Shown: one piece after another, positions 63,311-64,000 of the stretch
Numbering within the stretch: position 1 is the first letter of the stretch
Layout of the letters: every line of letters begins with the position of its first letter
Notes under the pieces: model-generated
Database searches by the model: none
What the model was told of the DNA's origin: nothing
What the model saw: the letters and a program-made list of their open reading frames with translations, nothing else
Assembly: GCA_009746045.1 (NCBI GenBank)
Contig: RPFO01000034.1
Location: 414,001 to 478,000 of the forward strand
Origin: Mesostigma viride
Lineage: Eukaryota; Streptophyta; Mesostigmatophyceae; Mesostigmatales; Mesostigmataceae
DNA: 64,000 bases
Direction of reading: 5' to 3'
Made by a program: the position numbers and the translations under genes

Positions 63311-64000
63311 CTGTGTGTGATCGACACCAATCACACCATGGACATCACGGACGCCATTAAAATCATTAGCTCAATCCTGCCCGCCTTGCTCCCTGTATCC
63401 ATGCATGCGTATCGTGGGAATGGATCATGGGCCGCGATTGCATCGCCGGAAGCATCAGCGTCATTGATCCCTGCATCATTTGACATTGTTTACATCCTGC
63501 ATCATTTGACATTGTTTACATCCTGCATCATTTGACATTGTTTACATCCTGCATCATTTGACATTGTTTACATCCTGCATCATTTGACATTGTTTACATC
63601 CTGCATCATTTGACATTGTTTACATCACAGACATTACTGCATCATTGGATCGTGGGAACCGCCAGCATCCCAATTTAACCCTGCCCGCCTCGCTCCCTGC
63701 AAACAATCGACGTTACTTACACCATGGACATCATGGGGCAGATATTATATTGGACGGCATCAACCCCCGTACCATTATTTTCTGCGCTCCTGCCCGCCAT
63801 GATTTTGCATCAATGCCCATCATTTACACCAGGGACATGATTGCATCATTGGAACCGCTAGCATCGCGGTTTAATCCTCACCACTCCCTGCCCATGATTT
63901 ATCCCGTTTACAAAGCAAGAATCGTTGCAGCATTGCAACCATTACCATCCATGAAAAGGCTCCTGGCCACCACGCTCCCTGCGTCACGGGACATTCTCCA
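63311..64000 (-). other. DRC11 intron with repeated acceptor-like motif and 26-bp repeat
   Basis: The exon 1 acceptor motif CAG|GGAGCAAGGCGGGCAGGA recurs, more or less diverged, near 63381-63400, 63681-63700, 63876-63896 and 63962-63985 (minus). Between the first two of these, 63476-63626 is a clean 26-bp tandem array of about six units (TTTACATCCTGCATCATTTG plus ACATTG). No further exon can be supported before the window edge. Confidence 0.7.

Noticed and set aside
63470-63630. CRISPR-like regularly spaced 26-bp repeat
   Set aside because: Units are directly adjacent with no unique spacers, in a eukaryotic intron.

Overview
This window looks like nuclear DNA of a flagellated green alga with a large, repeat-rich genome. 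The genes are GC-rich and split by GT-AG introns of roughly 90 to 2,100 bases. One gene is a chloroplast-targeted GAPDH with the CP12-like C-terminal extension of GapB, which is known from streptophytes and some prasinophytes. Another is DRC11, a component of motile axonemes. A third is a plant-type VIP3/SKI8 WD40 protein. I cannot name the species; an early-diverging streptophyte alga or a prasinophyte fits best.

Layout. From about 1.8 to 12.3 kb (+) lies a receptor-type class III nucleotide cyclase: a periplasmic-binding-protein-like ectodomain, an EGF-like module, one membrane helix and two cyclase domains in tandem. From 12.7 to 22.9 kb is a nest of retroelements: two ORF2-type LINE families (called A and B here), a structured non-coding family (C), ORF1-only elements inserted with target-site duplications, a tRNA-derived SINE and a 493-bp inverted-repeat element. 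The GapB gene occupies 23.8 to 26.4 kb (-). From 29.25 to 32.5 kb (+) is a very acidic protein with three IPYI repeats exactly 20 residues apart and a KEN box, followed by a 13-bp minisatellite and a 12-bp repeat. From 34.8 to 38.3 kb (+) exons of an uncertain gene end in a PH-like domain. From 38.9 to 40.3 kb come more SINE and family C copies. VIP3 lies at 41.0 to 44.9 kb (+); its first intron is almost entirely satellite, including a telomere-like TAGGGG array. From 45.2 to 50.5 kb are LINE families B and A tail to tail, with the longest open ORF2. From 50.5 to 59.5 kb is repeat territory: a foldback element, a 1.7-kb terminal-inverted-repeat element inside a satellite, and LINE fragments. 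The C-terminal exons of DRC11 lie at 60.0 to 63.3 kb (-), with introns filled by minisatellites and copies of its own splice acceptor.

The host genes belong to separate pathways (signalling, Calvin cycle, transcription/RNA decay, axoneme) and show no operon-like relationship. The most coherent system here is the retroelement community. Several sequence families share one 3' design, a short CTCC/GGAG hairpin next to a (TTAA)n or A/T-rich tail. ORF1-only elements, family C and truncated fragments carry target-site duplications of about 9 to 12 bp, as expected if a shared LINE reverse transcriptase mobilises them in trans. The strongest protein-level observation is that the two cyclase domains have lost complementary catalytic residues, so the polypeptide looks built to form one active site.
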